From: Sphingobacterium faecale
GTDB lineage: Bacteria > Bacteroidota > Bacteroidia > Sphingobacteriales > Sphingobacteriaceae
Direction of reading: 5' to 3'
Assembly (NCBI RefSeq): GCF_016746095.1
Contig: NZ_JAERTY010000005.1
Coordinates: 372,001 to 436,000, forward strand
DNA: 64,000 nt
Part shown: positions 9,012-18,339 of the stretch, piece by piece
Position numbering within the stretch: position 1 is the stretch's first letter
How the letters are laid out: each line of letters starts with the position of its first letter
Position numbers and translations under genes: made by a program
The notes under the pieces: generated by a model
Databases searched by the model: none
Told to the model about the DNA's origin: nothing
What the model saw: the letters and a program-made list of their open reading frames with translations, nothing else

Positions 9012-9442
9012 CTGGGACATTCCCAAATTCAATTTTATATGAACAACCAGTCTAAAATGACAGAAGCCGCGATCTGTTCGAAAGCGACTTCTATACCTCC
9101 CCAAGTTGAGTTTTAGAATAGCACACCTATTCTGGTAGTTTATTCCATTTACTATTTTGACACCATTGTATACTACCGCAATGCACTTTGGCATTAAAGC
9201 TCACTCCTAAAAAATAATTTCTCAGTATAATAGTAGTATCTAGTTATCTCTCATAAATAGAGTAACTACAATAACACAACACCTATTAAAAGAAATTGTT
9301 TTCTCTTTTTGTATTTATTTTTAACTAGTATTTATTTTAAGACGCTTTGCTTATACCCTCTAAAAATTAGTGCAATTTGTGGGTTACAAAAAATTGCACA
9401 CTGTCCTGCGTGCAACTTATCATTGCATTCAGTATTAAACCT
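9012..9442. other. 431-bp gene-free region between AraC and chloramphenicol acetyltransferase genes
   Basis: No supported gene. It holds the terminator of the CAT unit at its right end and an imperfect inverted repeat (9062-9070 with 9084-9092, one mismatch) without a T-run. The rest is AT-rich with no promoter that can be assigned. Confidence 0.5.
9387..9415 (-). terminator. Terminator of the deaminase-CAT unit
   Basis: On the minus strand TTGCAC and GTGCAA (arms 9410-9415 and 9394-9399, 10-nt loop) are followed by AATTTTTTG. A third copy of GTGCAA at 9370 could pair with the same arm. It lies 28 bp after the CAT stop codon. Confidence 0.65.
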
Positions 9443-10084
9443 CTACATACTATATACATTATCACAATAATCTTGTAATGATTCAATAAATCTTGCCACA
9501 TGAATCCCATCGCAAACCGCATGATGAACCTGTATAGCTAAGGGTAACACTACTTCAGCACCTACCTTTTTATATTTACCAACAGTAAAACTTGGGGCAA
9601 AATAGTCCGTAAAATCAGCAATATTTAAATTGAAACTATCAAAATCTATCCAAGGTAAGGCTGATATATTAAAATGGTTCTCTGGAACAACCTCTGGAAA
9701 GAATCGCAGATCGCTGTTATACTTTTGGACATTTTGTTCATAATCTGAGACGAATTCTCTAAAATCCATGGTATACTTTGTATATAAGGCCGAAAAAGTC
9801 TCCGTTTCTGGCTTTAGTACTGTATATATCGGATGGACTTCATCCCAAACAACTAATTCACCATCCTTCATCCTCATCCTAAATTCAGCATGATTATTTA
9901 CAGCCTTCGTCAATAAATAAATCATTGTAGGATAGAATTTATACCCCTTCTCTTTAACAAAGGAGATTACACGGTTTATTTCAACTTTGACAGTTAGACT
10001 GAATCCACATCGTACGGATGTACTGTAAACTTTAAAATGCTCTTTACGCTTCCAGTCTTCAATATTTATTTTTTTATAACTCAT
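9443..10084 (-). CDS. cat: Chloramphenicol O-acetyltransferase (type A CAT)
   Basis: A 213-residue protein of standard trimeric CAT length. The active-site segment QVHHAVCDGIHVARF (residues 186-199) carries the catalytic His and the structural Asp of the HHxxxDG motif. The N-terminal part (WKRKEHF) and SFTVGKY also match the family. CAT transfers acetyl from acetyl-CoA to the 3-hydroxyl of chloramphenicol in the cytosol, inactivating it. Intrinsic chromosomal CAT genes are common in Bacteroidetes, so this need not be recently acquired. It is second in a two-gene unit, 11 bp behind a cytidine-deaminase-like gene, and ends in a terminator. Confidence 0.92.
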   Translation of the reverse strand: MSYKKINIEDWKRKEHFKVYSTSVRCGFSLTVKVEINRVISFVKEKGYKFYPTMIYLLTKAVNNHAEFRMRMKDGELVVWDEVHPIYTVLKPETETFSALYTKYTMDFREFVSDYEQNVQKYNSDLRFFPEVVPENHFNISALPWIDFDSFNLNIADFTDYFAPSFTVGKYKKVGAEVVLPLAIQVHHAVCDGIHVARFIESLQDYCDNVYSM

Positions 10085-10095
10085 TTTCCTCTCTT

Positions 10096-10485
10096 TTACC
10101 AGGTTCTACCATTACTAATTTTCCAATCATAAGGCACTAATTCTTCCAAAGTCCTAACTTCTCCATTTGCCACTTCGATCAAAGTCTTTCTATTATCTGA
10201 CGACAATTGTCCGATCAGTTCACGGCACCTACCACATGGAGGTACTACATCACCTTTACAGTCCACAGCTACAATAGTTTTTATCCGGAATTCCTTATTT
10301 TTAAGCATCTCTGCTATAGCACCATGCTCTGCACAATGCCCTAAAGAACACGCAGTATCTATACTTATACCTGTATATATATTGCCATCTATTGTTTCTA
10401 AAGCTGCGCCGACTGCCCCATACTCGATATAACTATTATGTACGACCGGATTGGCCAAACTTGCTGCGATTTTCTTTATATCCAT
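10096..10485 (-). CDS. Cytidine deaminase-family protein, blasticidin-S-deaminase-like
   Basis: A 129-residue zinc deaminase of the small tetrameric CDA type. The zinc ligands and catalytic Glu are visible as CAEHGAIAEM (Cys51, Glu53) and PPCGRCREL (Cys84, Cys87). The early segment NSYIEYGAVGAALET and the C-terminal end LVPYDW resemble blasticidin-S deaminases more than housekeeping Cdd, though the distinction is a judgement from memory. It deaminates cytosine nucleosides or a cytosine-containing antibiotic. It is the first gene of a unit with chloramphenicol acetyltransferase, which makes a drug-inactivation role plausible. Confidence 0.82.
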   Translation of the reverse strand: MDIKKIAASLANPVVHNSYIEYGAVGAALETIDGNIYTGISIDTACSLGHCAEHGAIAEMLKNKEFRIKTIVAVDCKGDVVPPCGRCRELIGQLSSDNRKTLIEVANGEVRTLEELVPYDWKISNGRTW

Positions 10486-10700
10486 TGTCCGATTCTAATT
10501 TTGCTTTCGATAAGTGACACAGTTTTCAACGGATACCTCCATCCAACGATATTTGTCTCAATCCCAAAATTACTAAACTACATCATTTATTTATACACCT
10601 ATCTCTATTCGTCGTATGCATTTTACAACATCAATGTCCACTATCCATTTTGATATAGAGAAAGATAGACTATAATGCGTGATGAATACATCGATACCTT

Positions 10701-10730
10701 TTTCTATTCAAAAATGAAATAATATCTTTG
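10701..10730 (+). promoter_or_regulatory. Promoter of the DUF6965-like gene
   Basis: TTTC (10701-10704), an 18-bp spacer and a perfect TATCTTTG (10723-10730). The box ends 3 bp before the ATG at 10734, so a leaderless transcript is implied. Confidence 0.5.
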
Positions 10731-10733
10731 AGC

Positions 10734-10961
10734 ATGACTATAGATGAATTAAAAGCAGCATTATTAAATAGAGACTATCCAGAACGTGTAAAGATCAGCA
10801 GCGATCAGGTTGTAGTTGATGTTCCAAAATTTTTAGAGATTCAGTTTCTTGAATGTGAATTATGGAAGAAAAAAGACATCACCAAATGTCCAGGCCATCT
10901 TAGATTGGTGAAATTTTATGAAGCCACTAATCCCTCAACTCAAATCACTACTGCGGAGTAA
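10734..10961 (+). CDS. Small DUF6965-like protein of unknown function
   Basis: A 75-residue cytosolic protein starting MTIDELKAALLNRDYPERVK, followed by a conserved-looking VVDVPKFLEIQFLE segment and a basic/aromatic tail. This pattern matches the small DUF6965 family often seen in Sphingobacteriaceae; function unknown. The ATG at 10734 is preferred; a TTG two codons upstream is part of the promoter box. No later Met is available, so the gene is either leaderless or transcribed from further upstream. A hairpin terminator follows 13 bp after the stop. Confidence 0.65.
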   Translation: MTIDELKAALLNRDYPERVKISSDQVVVDVPKFLEIQFLECELWKKKDITKCPGHLRLVKFYEATNPSTQITTAE

Positions 10962-10974
10962 TCCCATATTCTTT

Positions 10975-11011
10975 TATAAAGTACCCTTGAACAAACTCAG
11001 GGTGCTTTATA
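10975..11011 (+). terminator. Hairpin after the DUF6965-like gene
   Basis: A 15-bp near-perfect stem (arms 10975-10990 and 10997-11011, 6-nt loop, one bulge and one wobble) with an A/T base. The T-run comes 6 bp later, so termination strength is uncertain. Confidence 0.55.
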
Positions 11012-11082
11012 GACACCTTTTCCTACTTGTTAGCAAGAGGCATAATATTTGTCTGAACCTTCCAAAATACATAATCAAAATT

Positions 11083-11946
11083 ATGGTGATCAAGAAAGTC
11101 CTTTTGTTAGTATGTCTTATTACGAGCAGTGGTATCTTAATATCCTGCCTATCGCGACTTTCCCGTCCTGCTATAACGGGTTACATCTTTGATTACAACA
11201 ACACACCTCTTTCTGGTTGTAAAGTCAGCGAAACAAAGACCGATGCACAAGGTAGATTCTATTTAAAAGAGCGTCGCGTTAATCGTTTTATTCTCACTGA
11301 AATGTTTACTATGGAGGCTCCGCCGGTATTCTTTACTATTGACATAGAAAAAGACGGATATCAACCTTATCATAGTGATTTTTTCCAACGACATGGTGGA
11401 GGTCGCCAGAAGGGGGCATTTGATAATATTGATACAATTTATATTAAACGCATTGGTCAACAAATAAACATCAAAGACTATATATACGATGATTGGATAT
11501 TTTCGACTGACAGAAATCTTGATACACTCTATGGTATTAATAAAAACTATAGATTCAACAATCCAGTTACAAACAACACCGAATTTCAAGACAAGTACAA
11601 TTGGGGATTAGTCTACAAATACAAAAGTACTACTCCTCCGGATGGTAGTTGGAATCCCGAATCATATGATCTATTAACCAGTTGTAAAATCACCTTACAA
11701 CAAAATGGAAGCTATCAGGGAATAAAAACATGCAAATATATTAATCCTTGGCGTCATCGAAAAGAATACGACAGAATCTACCGCGAGGCCTATAAAATCC
11801 CATCAGACAGTAGTCATAGTAGCGGCCACTTTACACTAAAAGATAACCTCATACACTTTGACAATTCCTTTATGGGAGCAGATGCTATCTACAAAATTGA
11901 TTCTATTGACCGGGATATCCTTATATTGTCCCGAAAAAAATATTAA
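11083..11946 (+). CDS. Lipoprotein with carboxypeptidase-regulatory-like (Ig-fold) domain
   Basis: The ATG at 11083 starts a lipoprotein signal: a basic MVIKK, a hydrophobic core, and Cys at about residue 22 in LISC. The mature part begins with a CarboxypepD_reg-like beta-sandwich (ITGYIFDYNNTPLSGCKVSE, then TDAQGRFYLKE). The remaining ~190 residues match nothing I recognise. The frame is open 55 codons further upstream, but that extension overlaps the DUF6965-like gene and its terminator and lacks a signal. It is probably anchored in the outer membrane. It converges on the TolC gene with an 11-bp gap. Confidence 0.7.
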   Translation: MVIKKVLLLVCLITSSGILISCLSRLSRPAITGYIFDYNNTPLSGCKVSETKTDAQGRFYLKERRVNRFILTEMFTMEAPPVFFTIDIEKDGYQPYHSDFFQRHGGGRQKGAFDNIDTIYIKRIGQQINIKDYIYDDWIFSTDRNLDTLYGINKNYRFNNPVTNNTEFQDKYNWGLVYKYKSTTPPDGSWNPESYDLLTSCKITLQQNGSYQGIKTCKYINPWRHRKEYDRIYREAYKIPSDSSHSSGHFTLKDNLIHFDNSFMGADAIYKIDSIDRDILILSRKKY

Positions 11947-11957
11947 GATTATACCTT

Positions 11958-13226
11958 CTACTCCAATATCGCCTGAATCAAGTCATACTCAGCCTGCCAC
12001 ACCTCTCGTTTTGTTTGATTTAACTGATGAATCGATTCGTTAAGATCCACGACTAATAGTCTCCCTTCTTTATAGATTCGCTCTTGATTTTCTTTTGCCT
12101 GTCGGGCTAAGTCTGCAATAGTTTCTAACCGCTTTAACTTCACTCTCGCTGCCGCTATTTTGCCCTCGCGTTGCTTTTCATTGATATCTTCATTAAAGCG
12201 TTCACTGTCTATCTTCAAAGAGACTAAATCGAATTCCGTATGTAGGCGTTTATATGTCGACCGGTAAGTAAAAAAAGTAGATATCGGAACCTTTACCGCT
12301 GCGTTGACATAACTACTGCCGTACCATTCCTTTCCCTTATCCAAATGCAACACATTACTATAATATTGTTCTCCCAAATAAGCATTTAGCTTAAAAGTCG
12401 GCAGCAACTGTCTTTTCACGCCCTCTTTCTGCAGTTCATACGTTCTTCTTTCAATCCTCAAAGATTCTTCAGTAATATTATTTTTCCGATATTTTTCAAT
12501 AAAGGTAAGAATATCATTAATATCACTATCCAAGGTCTTAATAGTCTCCAAATCTGTAAATCGACACAATTCTAAATCAGCATCTCTTAAAACCGTCCAT
12601 GATTCATACAATTGTATACGTTTTCTCTCAAATTCCTGCTGTGCAGCAAGGTAGTTTGTGAGCTGTTCCCTACCTTCTTTATACCGTATTTCTAAAACCT
12701 TAAGAATTTCATCATAATGTATAGAATCCTGGAGTGCTAACCTATATTGCTTGCTTGCCAGCACTACTCCAGCATAAGCCAAGGTCGCATCCCGTTTCCA
12801 TTCCTGCTCCTGCTTGGCTTGATCTAACGCCGCACTTTCAATTTCCAATATCTTTTGTTTCTTTTCTACTCTATATTTTGGATCGAATAGTTGCCATTCC
12901 ATCTGTAAACCAGTTTTAGCACTCCACTTGGTTGCAAACTTCAAAGGGATGACTGCTCCATCCAATGCATTCGGATCAAATGCTACTGCCGGTACCGGCG
13001 TGATGGGTACCACAAGATTACGCTGTATATTAGCATCAATATAAAATACGGGAATACGGCTATTCTTAAACTCCTTTAGTTCTTCTTTTTTAACTTCTAT
13101 CGATAAATTACTTTGGCGATTTAACGAAGTGCTGGGCATATTTTCCCATAACCCTTCAATGCTAAGTACCTGACCCTTACAAAAAAAAGGAGTTAGAAAA
13201 TACAGAATGTAGATAAAAAACCTCAT
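11958..13226 (-). CDS. TolC-family outer-membrane efflux protein
   Basis: A 422-residue exported protein with a signal peptide (ending near CKGQ) and long, Lys/Glu/Gln-rich coiled-coil helices, for example residues 120-220 and 330-420. The duplicated helical hairpins and short beta-barrel strands fit the TolC channel-tunnel. It is the last gene of a four-gene operon (ATPase, adaptor, permease, TolC), starting 1 bp after the permease stop codon. It supplies the outer-membrane exit duct for that exporter. Substrate unknown. Confidence 0.85.
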   Translation of the reverse strand: MRFFIYILYFLTPFFCKGQVLSIEGLWENMPSTSLNRQSNLSIEVKKEELKEFKNSRIPVFYIDANIQRNLVVPITPVPAVAFDPNALDGAVIPLKFATKWSAKTGLQMEWQLFDPKYRVEKKQKILEIESAALDQAKQEQEWKRDATLAYAGVVLASKQYRLALQDSIHYDEILKVLEIRYKEGREQLTNYLAAQQEFERKRIQLYESWTVLRDADLELCRFTDLETIKTLDSDINDILTFIEKYRKNNITEESLRIERRTYELQKEGVKRQLLPTFKLNAYLGEQYYSNVLHLDKGKEWYGSSYVNAAVKVPISTFFTYRSTYKRLHTEFDLVSLKIDSERFNEDINEKQREGKIAAARVKLKRLETIADLARQAKENQERIYKEGRLLVVDLNESIHQLNQTKREVWQAEYDLIQAILE

Positions 13227-13227
13227 A

Positions 13228-14361
13228 TCAAAACACAGAAGCAGGTTCTAACTTGCTGATCTTATGCACCGCAAACAACGAGCCTCCTACAGCAATAAGA
13301 AGCGTAATACCAAACAAAAATAAAGAAAAAACTAAAGAGATATCAATGATAAGTCCTGAATTCCGAACCCCAAATTTGAATCCGAGCAAAAGCAACATAG
13401 CGAACATATAACCTATGACAGCGTAAAGAAATGCCTGCACTATGATAAGACGGTTCACATAACCGTTACTTGCTCCGATTGCTTTCAGTGTACCATAGTC
13501 CTTAATACGATCTAAGGCCGATGAATATAAAGTAAGCCCTATAATGAAAAATCCACTTATCATTGCAAAAAGCACTAAAGTTCCAAAACTCATTCCCATA
13601 TTAGAAGTGATCAAAATTTCTTTTACAGTAGACTTTTGCAATTCCTTAGCATCCCAAGCCTGCAGCTCAGGAAACAATCGTGGTATATCACTCAAGATCG
13701 TTTCTTTACTTATACCCGGCTCAAGTCTGGCAATAATAAGGCTGATAGCCGAGGGGGGCAAATTAGTCATAGAGCGGGCGTTTTCCAACGTCGTATACAT
13801 AAGACTTGCACCGAAAGCCTGAGCTCCTTTAGTCAACACACTAATTTTAGCAGCCTTTCCATTGATCTCTATCGGCTTATCAAGAACCAAATTCGTATTC
13901 CAACTTTTCTCACTATATATTTCAGCAGAAACAGTGTGCGGATCGATTAAAGAACGGATATTTCCCTGCGCTATCTTTTCTCTACCCGGTCCCATCACAA
14001 AATGAGGTGCTTCTGCACCCACCAAGGTTACTGAAGCAGTTTTTCCATCTAAAAAAGTAGCTTGTGCAGGTGCTAAAACGACAGGATATGCGGCATCTAT
14101 TCCTCTTAAACTTCCAATCTGTTGTACCAGCCTCTCATCCAATTGATTTACCGCATTGATGTTTTTACTCTGTTTCTCTATGATCCAAAGTTCATTATCT
14201 CCAACAGGGGCATTCCCTACAAGGTTTCCCATTAATCCCATCAAAAAAAACAATAGACTTAATTGCTGCCCTATTAAAAAGGTACTGATAACTACGGCTG
14301 TTATTACCCCAATGCTTTTCGCTTTGTCATATTTAATGAATTTAAAAGCTACCTTTAACAT
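13228..14361 (-). CDS. FtsX/MacB-like ABC transporter permease (DevC-like)
   Basis: A 377-residue permease with one TM near the N-terminus (VITAVVISTFLIGQQLSLLFF), a ~200-residue periplasmic domain, and three TM helices at the C-terminus in the FtsX-like arrangement (with DYGTLKAIGASNGYV, the typical cytoplasmic loop before TM3). Such permeases do not make a transport channel; they use ATP to drive periplasmic adaptor and TolC movement. Its start codon overlaps the adaptor stop codon by one base (TAATG). The separate ATPase gene makes this a DevBCA-like arrangement rather than a fused MacB. Confidence 0.85.
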   Translation of the reverse strand: MLKVAFKFIKYDKAKSIGVITAVVISTFLIGQQLSLLFFLMGLMGNLVGNAPVGDNELWIIEKQSKNINAVNQLDERLVQQIGSLRGIDAAYPVVLAPAQATFLDGKTASVTLVGAEAPHFVMGPGREKIAQGNIRSLIDPHTVSAEIYSEKSWNTNLVLDKPIEINGKAAKISVLTKGAQAFGASLMYTTLENARSMTNLPPSAISLIIARLEPGISKETILSDIPRLFPELQAWDAKELQKSTVKEILITSNMGMSFGTLVLFAMISGFFIIGLTLYSSALDRIKDYGTLKAIGASNGYVNRLIIVQAFLYAVIGYMFAMLLLLGFKFGVRNSGLIIDISLVFSLFLFGITLLIAVGGSLFAVHKISKLEPASVF

Positions 14362-15311
14362 TATTTGATCTTTATCTCGCAGTCCACCTTAGTGTTAATT
14401 ACAAATCCACTCTCCTCTTCCAACTTAATTTTCACCCGGCGTACCCTGCGATCCTGAGCTTCATTGGCCGTATCGTAGAAGATTGATTTATTAGATAATA
14501 TAGGGCTTACATATACCAACTCGCCTCGTATCGATTTATCTCCACTTGTCACTGCATAAACAGACACCTTCTGCCCGACTTTCACTTCATTAGCAAATAA
14601 CTCATCCACTTCTGCTTCTACAATCGGATTACTCGTTGTTATAATACGCCCAAGCTCCTGACCGGGTTCAATATACTGCCCAAGACGCACATTCAAATCA
14701 TTAATAATACCGTCACCAACAGCTTCAATGTGTAGGTTGGCGTATAGCTTACCTACTTTCTTAATATTTACATTCTGTTCTTCCAGAACTAATCTTTGCG
14801 CTTCAAGTTGGCTTTGCAAGCCCCTCAAGGTTGCCTTCTGTTGTCTCCAACTCGACCGATCTCCCTCCAATACTTCTTTCGTTTCCGCATTTAGTTCGAC
14901 CAGACGCCTGGAAGTTTGATATTTCTGGCTGCGTTCTTCCAATATAGTGGTCGCCTTAGCAATTTCCTCTTCTGTCGTCTTTATATCTACTTTTAATCGA
15001 CTCATTTCTAACTGAGCGCGTTGCAAATCCAGATAAGCGTCCTCCGACTCCAATTGAGCAATTACTTGTCCTATACCTACAGAATCTCCGTCTTTAACAA
15101 ATATTTCTTTCACTCTTCCTACCACTGAACTTGAAATAATAACATCCGCAGTTGATGGGGTAAGCTTTCCAATAGCCCGAACGTCGCTGATTTCGTCCAA
15201 TATCTCTTTACGGCCTCTATCAACTTCCGTCTCTCCACCGGATGAACAGCTATAACACCATAGTGTACAGAGTATTCCAAGAAACGCTGTTTTATTTATA
15301 ATACTGTTCAT
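14361..15311 (-). CDS. HlyD/MacA-like periplasmic adaptor lipoprotein
   Basis: A 316-residue membrane-fusion protein with a lipoprotein signal (Cys at residue 22 in WCYSCSSG), a barrel-sandwich half-motif (IFVKDGDSVGIGQVIAQL), a long alpha-hairpin (about residues 80-180) and a second lipoyl-like half (GDGIINDLNVRLGQYIEPGQ). It links the inner-membrane permease to TolC. The start overlaps the ATPase gene by 20 bp and the stop overlaps the permease start by 1 bp, so translation is probably coupled. Confidence 0.87.
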   Translation of the reverse strand: MNSIINKTAFLGILCTLWCYSCSSGGETEVDRGRKEILDEISDVRAIGKLTPSTADVIISSSVVGRVKEIFVKDGDSVGIGQVIAQLESEDAYLDLQRAQLEMSRLKVDIKTTEEEIAKATTILEERSQKYQTSRRLVELNAETKEVLEGDRSSWRQQKATLRGLQSQLEAQRLVLEEQNVNIKKVGKLYANLHIEAVGDGIINDLNVRLGQYIEPGQELGRIITTSNPIVEAEVDELFANEVKVGQKVSVYAVTSGDKSIRGELVYVSPILSNKSIFYDTANEAQDRRVRRVKIKLEEESGFVINTKVDCEIKIK

Positions 15312-16008
15312 TCTTTATCTTCATAGATACCACACCTTCTTCAACATAGATTGTCTTATCTGCAAATTTACGCAAACGTAAGTCATGAGTTACGACTATC
15401 ACAGCCTTACCTACACTAGCCAGTCCATTCAATTCAACCATAATAGCTTCCGCACTATATGCATCCAAAGATGCCGTCGGCTCATCACAGAGTATCATAG
15501 CGGGATCTGCGACCAGAGCGCGTGCTATTGCTACCCGTTGTTTCTGTCCACCACTAAGTTTTTTTGGTAAGCTAAATATTCTATCTGCTAATCCTACTTT
15601 TTCCAGTGCCCGCCTGGCTCTACTTCGAGCAACCGAACTTGATGCTCCTTGTAGAATTAGTGGATGCATTACATTCTCTAAAGCATTCAGAGGTTCAAGT
15701 AGATTGAACTGCTGAAACACAAAACCGACTTCATGCAGACGCAAGTCTGCCAAGTCGCGTTCATTCAGCCCTGTCACCTCTCGCCCTTTGTAAAATACCT
15801 TCCCCGACGTAGGATATATAATACAGCCCAATATCGATAACAACGTTGTTTTCCCACTACCTGATGGTCCCATAATCAAGGTCAGCTTGCCCGACTCAAA
15901 ACTCATATCGGTCGTCGATAATGCTGTTATACTACTATCCCCAGTTTTATAAACTTTACAGACTTGTTCTAATGTGACGATATTTTGCTCCATTTTCTTG
16001 AAGATCAA
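15292..16008 (-). CDS. LolD/MacB-type ABC transporter ATPase
   Basis: A 238-residue ATPase with Walker A GPSGSGKTT (residues 47-55), Q-loop FVFQQFNLL, signature LSGGQKQR (150-157), Walker B ILCDEPTASLD and H-loop VTHD. It powers the adjacent FtsX-like permease. An ATG at 15993 (MEQNIVTLEQ) is an equally good start and removes five residues. It is the first gene of the four-gene tripartite exporter operon; upstream on the same strand is only a decayed beta-helix gene 45 bp away, and no convincing promoter was seen between them. Confidence 0.9.
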   Translation of the reverse strand: MIFKKMEQNIVTLEQVCKVYKTGDSSITALSTTDMSFESGKLTLIMGPSGSGKTTLLSILGCIIYPTSGKVFYKGREVTGLNERDLADLRLHEVGFVFQQFNLLEPLNALENVMHPLILQGASSSVARSRARRALEKVGLADRIFSLPKKLSGGQKQRVAIARALVADPAMILCDEPTASLDAYSAEAIMVELNGLASVGKAVIVVTHDLRLRKFADKTIYVEEGVVSMKIKNEQYYK

Positions 16009-16053
16009 TTTCGATAAAAAAAATGGAACAAAGAAGGCAAATAAAAAAGTAGG

Positions 16054-17322
16054 CTATTTTAGAATATTTCCATCTTCTCTAAAAAGTACCTCTCCTTCCA
16101 TAGTCCACAGCATCACTCCACTTTCCGCATTTCTATTGTAAACACCACCGCCATTAAAAGAAGCACCAAAAGGTGTAGCCTTATTCCCATTTACTTTGTT
16201 ATCATGCCAGCCCATATTGCCGGTATTACGATTAAATATTCCTCCACCATAGGATAATCGGGCGACAGAATCAGCATTATTATACCCAATGATATTATCA
16301 CTCCACAACATCATTCCTGCGTTTACATTATAAACGCCCCCCCCATAAGCCAAGGATGTGGATATAGCTATATTATGCTCGATAACATTTTCAGTCCATA
16401 TCATGGTCCCCCTCGCCGAATTACTATTATACACCCCTCCACCAAAAGCGGCTGCCGCACCAGACGAACAAGATACGGTGTTGTTTTTGATGGAATTATT
16501 GATCCACTTTATTATACCGTCTCCTTTATTCTCGTTGTATACAGCACCTCCATAAGCATACGATGAAGATGAAGAGGCCATATTATGCACAATCTCTAAA
16601 TTCCGAAAAGTCAGACTACCTTTTGTCAACACGACGTATATTCCACCTCCACATGCTCTGCAAAACGACTCTCTATTCACCCGGATAAAAGTACCAGCAT
16701 TGTCGCTACCTCCACCGGTAATGGTAAAACCGTCCAAAACAGCTTCTTCTCCCATATCTCCTGCCGATACGACCACATGAAATGCATTTTCACCCCTATT
16801 AGTCAACTTTAGATACCTCCCTTGTCCCAAACACCCATCATCCCGATTATAATCTCCACTTAATATACTTTCACTTCCGCCTTTGTCTTTTAAAATCCGA
16901 TCTTTCATTCCAGGACTTCCCGAAGAGGGAAAGCCTCCAAACAATTGTACGTCTTTAACCAATAGAAAAGTTCTATCTCTGAGAACTACGGCTTTATCAT
17001 TCCCTCCGTTTCCGTAATCGGGCATATACAATGGGGTATACACACCTTCAGCGACCCAGATCTGTAAGGGATTGTTTTTGTTCCAAAGACCTTTATCCTT
17101 ATTTTCATGAGCCCACCTCAATGCATCGCTCAGCTCTGTAATTGCATTAGCCCAATCGGCTCCACTTCCATTTCCTCCTTTGACACTTTTGTTGACATGA
17201 AGTATATTATTGGTTGGTATACGGTGTAATACACTGCCTACTGCCTGAAATTCATAGGCACCAATATTGACAACCTCTTTGAGCTCTCGCCGGTCGTCAG
17301 TCCAATCCTGATTTATTTTCAA
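16054..17322 (-). pseudogene. Remnant of a beta-helix (choice-of-anchor-type) surface protein, 5' truncated
   Basis: A 422-codon frame with no ATG; the only start is TTG at 17322. It has no signal peptide. The first residues (NIGAYEFQ at about 19-26) look like the closing motif of a preceding parallel beta-helix unit, after which a new unit starts (ILHVNKSVKGGNGSGADWAN). The reading frame continues coding-like upstream to a TAG at 17356-17358. Regular GGGVYN/GGAVYN/GGGIFN turns repeat through residues 220-410. Intact homologues are long secreted proteins with many such units, so this appears to be the decayed 3' end of one. Expression is doubtful. Confidence 0.6.
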
Positions 17323-17494
17323 ATCTATTATCCTATAACGGTATGCTTCGGAAAGCTAGCAAATTATTCGCTAATAACCTAATTCTTTCCAAAACCCTGT
17401 CAATTTAAATCTCAAAATATATTTGAACACCCCCTAAATGCTCCCAGTTTTACGAATAATAAATACAATGTAACGTTTTGTAAATGCATACTCA

Positions 17495-17521
17495 TTTGTC
17501 TCGCTCCAATATTTACTTTTG
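17495..17521 (+). promoter_or_regulatory. Promoter of the 215-residue membrane protein gene
   Basis: TTTG (17495-17498), a short 15-bp spacer and a perfect TACTTTTG (17514-17521), 48 bp before the ATG. Confidence 0.5.
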
Positions 17522-17568
17522 ATTCAATTCATTGAAAACATCATATTCATTAAAAACATAAAATAAAA

Positions 17569-18216
17569 ATGACTACAAAAACGGAGGCAAATAACGTCGC
17601 TAAAAAAGTTCAATCTTTAGCCATGGGACTCATCGGAGCCATGTTCATAGCTCTCGGATTCAGCTATTTTACTGAACAGGCATCCTATCGCATCCCTCGA
17701 ATACTACTTCCTGTGTATGAATTAATGGGCAATATAGGATTGGCCATTGGGCTACTAATCCTAGGTCTGTCCCTTCTTTATACAGCTTACTCCAAATTTA
17801 AAAACAGCGGGGGGAACCCATCCTTTATGTGGATAATTTTACCAATATTCGTTGCTTCTGCATTTGTCATCACCCATATATTCGAAAAGAAAAACACAGA
17901 GCCACACACACGGGTCGGAGGAACTATTCAGAATAAATCAGAAAGTGATCTCCATACAAACATCATCCGTCCAAAACTAGAACATACTGAAGCCAATGCT
18001 TACTTGGATCGAGTGGAAACAATAGTCCAAGAAATGACTACAGCCAGGGAAGAAAAAAATGATAAAAATTTCGGTGAATTAGAAATTGAGTATTTTGAAT
18101 TAACAAAACAATTAGCTGACATCATCCCTCCACTGAGTAAGACCGATAAATATGCAGATTTTGCGAAGTACAATGCTCAATTGGCCAATAAAATCAACAA
18201 AATGCGGGGAATATAA
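17569..18216 (+). CDS. Membrane protein of unknown function with C-terminal helical domain
   Basis: A 215-residue protein that I do not recognise. It has three predicted TM helices (about residues 18-36, 51-70 and 87-103) and a soluble, highly charged helical C-terminal half (AYLDRVETIVQEMTTAREEK and following) that could form a coiled coil. No signal peptide, no catalytic motif. It is a single-gene unit with its own promoter, and a terminator overlaps its stop codon. The next gene downstream is a TPR-LuxR regulator with a separate promoter, so the two are not clearly functionally linked. Confidence 0.65.
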   Translation: MTTKTEANNVAKKVQSLAMGLIGAMFIALGFSYFTEQASYRIPRILLPVYELMGNIGLAIGLLILGLSLLYTAYSKFKNSGGNPSFMWIILPIFVASAFVITHIFEKKNTEPHTRVGGTIQNKSESDLHTNIIRPKLEHTEANAYLDRVETIVQEMTTAREEKNDKNFGELEIEYFELTKQLADIIPPLSKTDKYADFAKYNAQLANKINKMRGI

Positions 18217-18230
18217 GCTCCGCATTTTTA
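18199..18230 (+). terminator. Terminator overlapping the stop codon of the membrane protein gene
   Basis: An 11-bp stem, AAAATGCGGGG with CTCCGCATTTT (one G-T pair), loop AATATAAG containing the TAA stop, then TTTT. Confidence 0.8.
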
Positions 18231-18279
18231 CTTTACAAATATCTCTCTTTTACAAGATCAAAATACAGCACATAAATTG

Positions 18280-18287
18280 TACTTTTG
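18280..18287 (+). promoter_or_regulatory. -7 box (TACTTTTG) upstream of the TPR-LuxR regulator
   Basis: Perfect TAnnTTTG 52 bp before the ATG at 18340; no TTTG at the -33 position. Confidence 0.45.
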
Positions 18288-18339
18288 CAAACCATAAATA
18301 GGTACTCATATTTATTCCAACAATTATTAGGTAAATTAT

